Source: a virus
DNA: 51,257 bases
Reading direction: 5' to 3' (one strand)
Virus record (IMG/VR): IMGVR_UViG_3300008110_000076
Location: 1-51,257 of that record
Shown here in pieces: positions 49,742 through 51,257 of this stretch; position 1 is the first letter of the stretch, and each line of letters starts with the position of its first letter. The notes under the pieces are model-generated. The model made no database searches. It saw only the letters and a program-made list of their open reading frames with translations, and was not told the DNA's origin. Made by a program: the position numbers and the translations under genes.

Positions 49742-51257
49742 TTGACTAGGACTAAGCTATGGAGATTATCATTAACAGCCATTTTAGGGTTCGGTTGGCT
49801 ATTCCTTACACCTGCTTACAGCGATGATCCATTAAGTTTAGCTGCTCAAGAGATACAAGAATTAAACGAAAGCGTATCTGATTTAAGCTATAAAGATGAG
49901 TTTGTTTCATTAATAGATATAGCAGAAGAAAAGTATGATACTGCAGTAGCCGCAAAACAGGCTAGGGATGATGCATACGATACGTATGATGCTGCGGTAG
50001 TAGCAGAAGCAACAGCATTAGAAGAAAAGAATGCAGCCCAAACTGCTGTAGACAATCAATCTCCAATAGTTGCAGCAGCTTTAGAAGATAAAAACGATGC
50101 TCAAGATGTTTTAGACATAGCTAATTTAAATGTTCAGACAACACAGGCTACTGTTCAAAATGCTGGCAATTCTGGACTACAATATACGGTGTATTACCTT
50201 ACAAGAGGATTTGGAGGGGTAGCAATACCAAGCGGCGTAGTATGTAGTGGAGTATGGAATTCAAATTCAATGTCTCCAGGATCTGCTACTTGTGGAAGAT
50301 ACGAAGATTTTATAGTTAAATTTACTGGAACTATTACTGTTCCATCTCATTGGACTTCAACATATTTTGCTGGCTACACTGATGACGGATTTAGAATGTA
50401 TGTTGATGGACAAATTGCTGTTAATAATTGGCAAGAGCAAGGCTCTACCTGGAGTCCTTACTCTCCAGTTTATGATGTAAGCGAAGATAAAACTTTAGAT
50501 GTAGAAATATGGTGGTATAACGGCGGAGGCCCAGGATATTATCATCTTGGTTGGGCTATTCCTGGAGGTTGGACAGGAGCAGGATGTGATTATACAAATG
50601 GCTGGGGGCAAGGATTTAGCTGTAATCTTGGTACATTCTCATATGGATCTGGTGCGACACAAGCACAAATAGATGCATACAATGAAGCGGTAGCAGCACA
50701 GCAAATAGCACAAACTAATTATAATAATAAGCTTGCTACATATAATACTGAAAATCAAAACCTAACAACATATAATTCAAACCTAACAACTGCTACACAA
50801 AACCTAACAACGGCACAGGGAAACCTAACAAACGCTTTGGCTGCAAAAACAAATGCAATTGCCACTTATGATCAATCTATTATTGATTTAAATGATGCAA
50901 TAGATAATGCATGGGAATATTATGAAGAACAAAAAGCTAGAGAAATTGCTAGTGCTTTGGCTCAAGCTGCTGCTGCTGCAGCAAATCAACCAACACCTGT
51001 AGCAAGCCCAGACCCAGAACCTAGCGTAGAACCTTCACCTGAACCAGAGCCTTCTCCTGAGCCATCGCCTGAGCAAACTGAACCAGACGATCCCACTCCA
51101 ACTCCAGAGCCTGAAACCACAGATGAGGCAACACCAGAACCAACTCCTGAGCCTGAGCAAACTCCAGAGCCTTCACCAGAGCCTTCACCTCAGCCATCGG
51201 ATATAGATCCAGAGCCAAGCCCTGAACCAGAGCCAACTCCTGAGACACCTTCTGAAG
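49742..51257 (+). CDS. Secreted PA14-domain protein with Pro/Glu-rich tail, 3' partial
   Basis: The gene is open to the window end, so it is 3' partial (505 codons visible). TTG at 49742 follows AAGGAG by 7 nt. Residues 1-27 form a signal peptide (basic MTRTKLWR, hydrophobic core, cleavage near AYS/DD). A helical coiled-coil region (about 30-140) is followed by a PA14-like domain (about 145-300: VYYLTRGFGG, GYTDDGFRMYVDGQ, WWYNGGGPG motifs), another helical region (about 305-410), and a long PEPSPEP/TPEPE repeat tail. PA14 domains bind glycans. A host surface or envelope role, or a virion adhesin secreted through the envelope, is inferred. Confidence 0.8.
   Translation, partial: MTRTKLWRLSLTAILGFGWLFLTPAYSDDPLSLAAQEIQELNESVSDLSYKDEFVSLIDIAEEKYDTAVAAKQARDDAYDTYDAAVVAEATALEEKNAAQTAVDNQSPIVAAALEDKNDAQDVLDIANLNVQTTQATVQNAGNSGLQYTVYYLTRGFGGVAIPSGVVCSGVWNSNSMSPGSATCGRYEDFIVKFTGTITVPSHWTSTYFAGYTDDGFRMYVDGQIAVNNWQEQGSTWSPYSPVYDVSEDKTLDVEIWWYNGGGPGYYHLGWAIPGGWTGAGCDYTNGWGQGFSCNLGTFSYGSGATQAQIDAYNEAVAAQQIAQTNYNNKLATYNTENQNLTTYNSNLTTATQNLTTAQGNLTNALAAKTNAIATYDQSIIDLNDAIDNAWEYYEEQKAREIASALAQAAAAAANQPTPVASPDPEPSVEPSPEPEPSPEPSPEQTEPDDPTPTPEPETTDEATPEPTPEPEQTPEPSPEPSPQPSDIDPEPSPEPEPTPETPSE
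50991..51257 (+). repeat. Pro/Glu-rich coding repeat (PEPSPEP)
   Basis: Short degenerate repeats of ccagagcct and gagccttca-type encode a PE/PS/PT/PEP tail running off the window. Such tails form extended spacers spanning cell walls. Confidence 0.75.

Noticed and set aside
51021-51248. Reverse-strand Gln/Leu/Ala-rich open frame at the right edge
   Set aside because: It is the reverse complement of the PEPSPEP repeat of the PA14 protein and has no independent start signal.
50991-51257. Possible CRISPR or satellite array at the right edge
   Set aside because: The units are in frame, short and degenerate, have no spacers, and encode a Pro/Glu tail.
1-51257. Direct terminal repeats or a cos site at the ends
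   Set aside because: The last bases do not match the first bases, and both ends cut through genes, so no terminus can be defined.

Overview
The window is part of the genome of a tailed dsDNA virus of the siphovirus (long, non-contractile tail) type. Every gene I can support is on the + strand, genes are packed with ATGA or TAATG overlaps, and there is no ribosomal RNA, integrase or host housekeeping operon. The DNA is AT-rich. The gene order, the TTG/GTG starts, the FmdB-type zinc ribbon, the MerR-like HTH gene and the leaderless promoters fit a phage of a low-GC actinobacterium, for example a freshwater planktonic lineage. That host assignment is inference. Both window edges cut through a gene: the left edge enters a LamG-type protein and the right edge leaves a PA14 protein.

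Layout. 1-1627: end of a LamG-like protein. 1690-10116: head and neck module (small protein, portal, protease plus scaffold, major capsid, connector, stopper, terminator and tail-tube genes). 10221-22173: tail assembly chaperones with a -1 frameshift, a 2365-residue tape measure, and tail tip proteins. 22193-30632: receptor-binding and fibre genes with FN3, carbohydrate-binding-like and InlB-type repeats, then three tiny coiled-coil genes. 30716-44604: replication and recombination module with a metallophosphoesterase, HTH protein, DnaB-like helicase, primase, a gp32-like SSB, DnaE polymerase, MazG-like enzyme, RecA, candidate resolvases, a Cas4/RecB-type nuclease and a methyltransferase. 44634-47368: packaging genes (small and large terminase). 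47377-51257: an accessory block with tRNA-Met(CAU), tRNA-Arg(UCU), a lysine-tailed EF-hand-like protein, a DUF6065-like protein, a small heat-shock protein, an FmdB zinc ribbon and a secreted PA14 protein.

Transcription. About 17 sigma70-like promoters can be read. Several have an extended -10 (TGNTATAAT) and others have TTGnnn-17-TAnnnT. They divide the genome into short units, some closed by GC-rich hairpin terminators (after capsid, tail tube, SSB and the tail module). Five genes start 6-8 nt after the -10 box and are therefore predicted leaderless.

The most notable undescribed signal is a structured leader at 49412-49507 before the fmdB-like gene. It has two hairpins, a possible H-type pseudoknot, and an overlapping hairpin that masks the Shine-Dalgarno sequence, which is the layout of a translational riboswitch. 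Other points of interest are an ADP-ribosyltransferase-like module at the C-terminus of the tape measure, a promoter followed at once by an intrinsic terminator at 30635-30700, and a probable ATT start codon at 48193. No endolysin or holin could be recognised, and there are no gene-free stretches longer than 300 bases.
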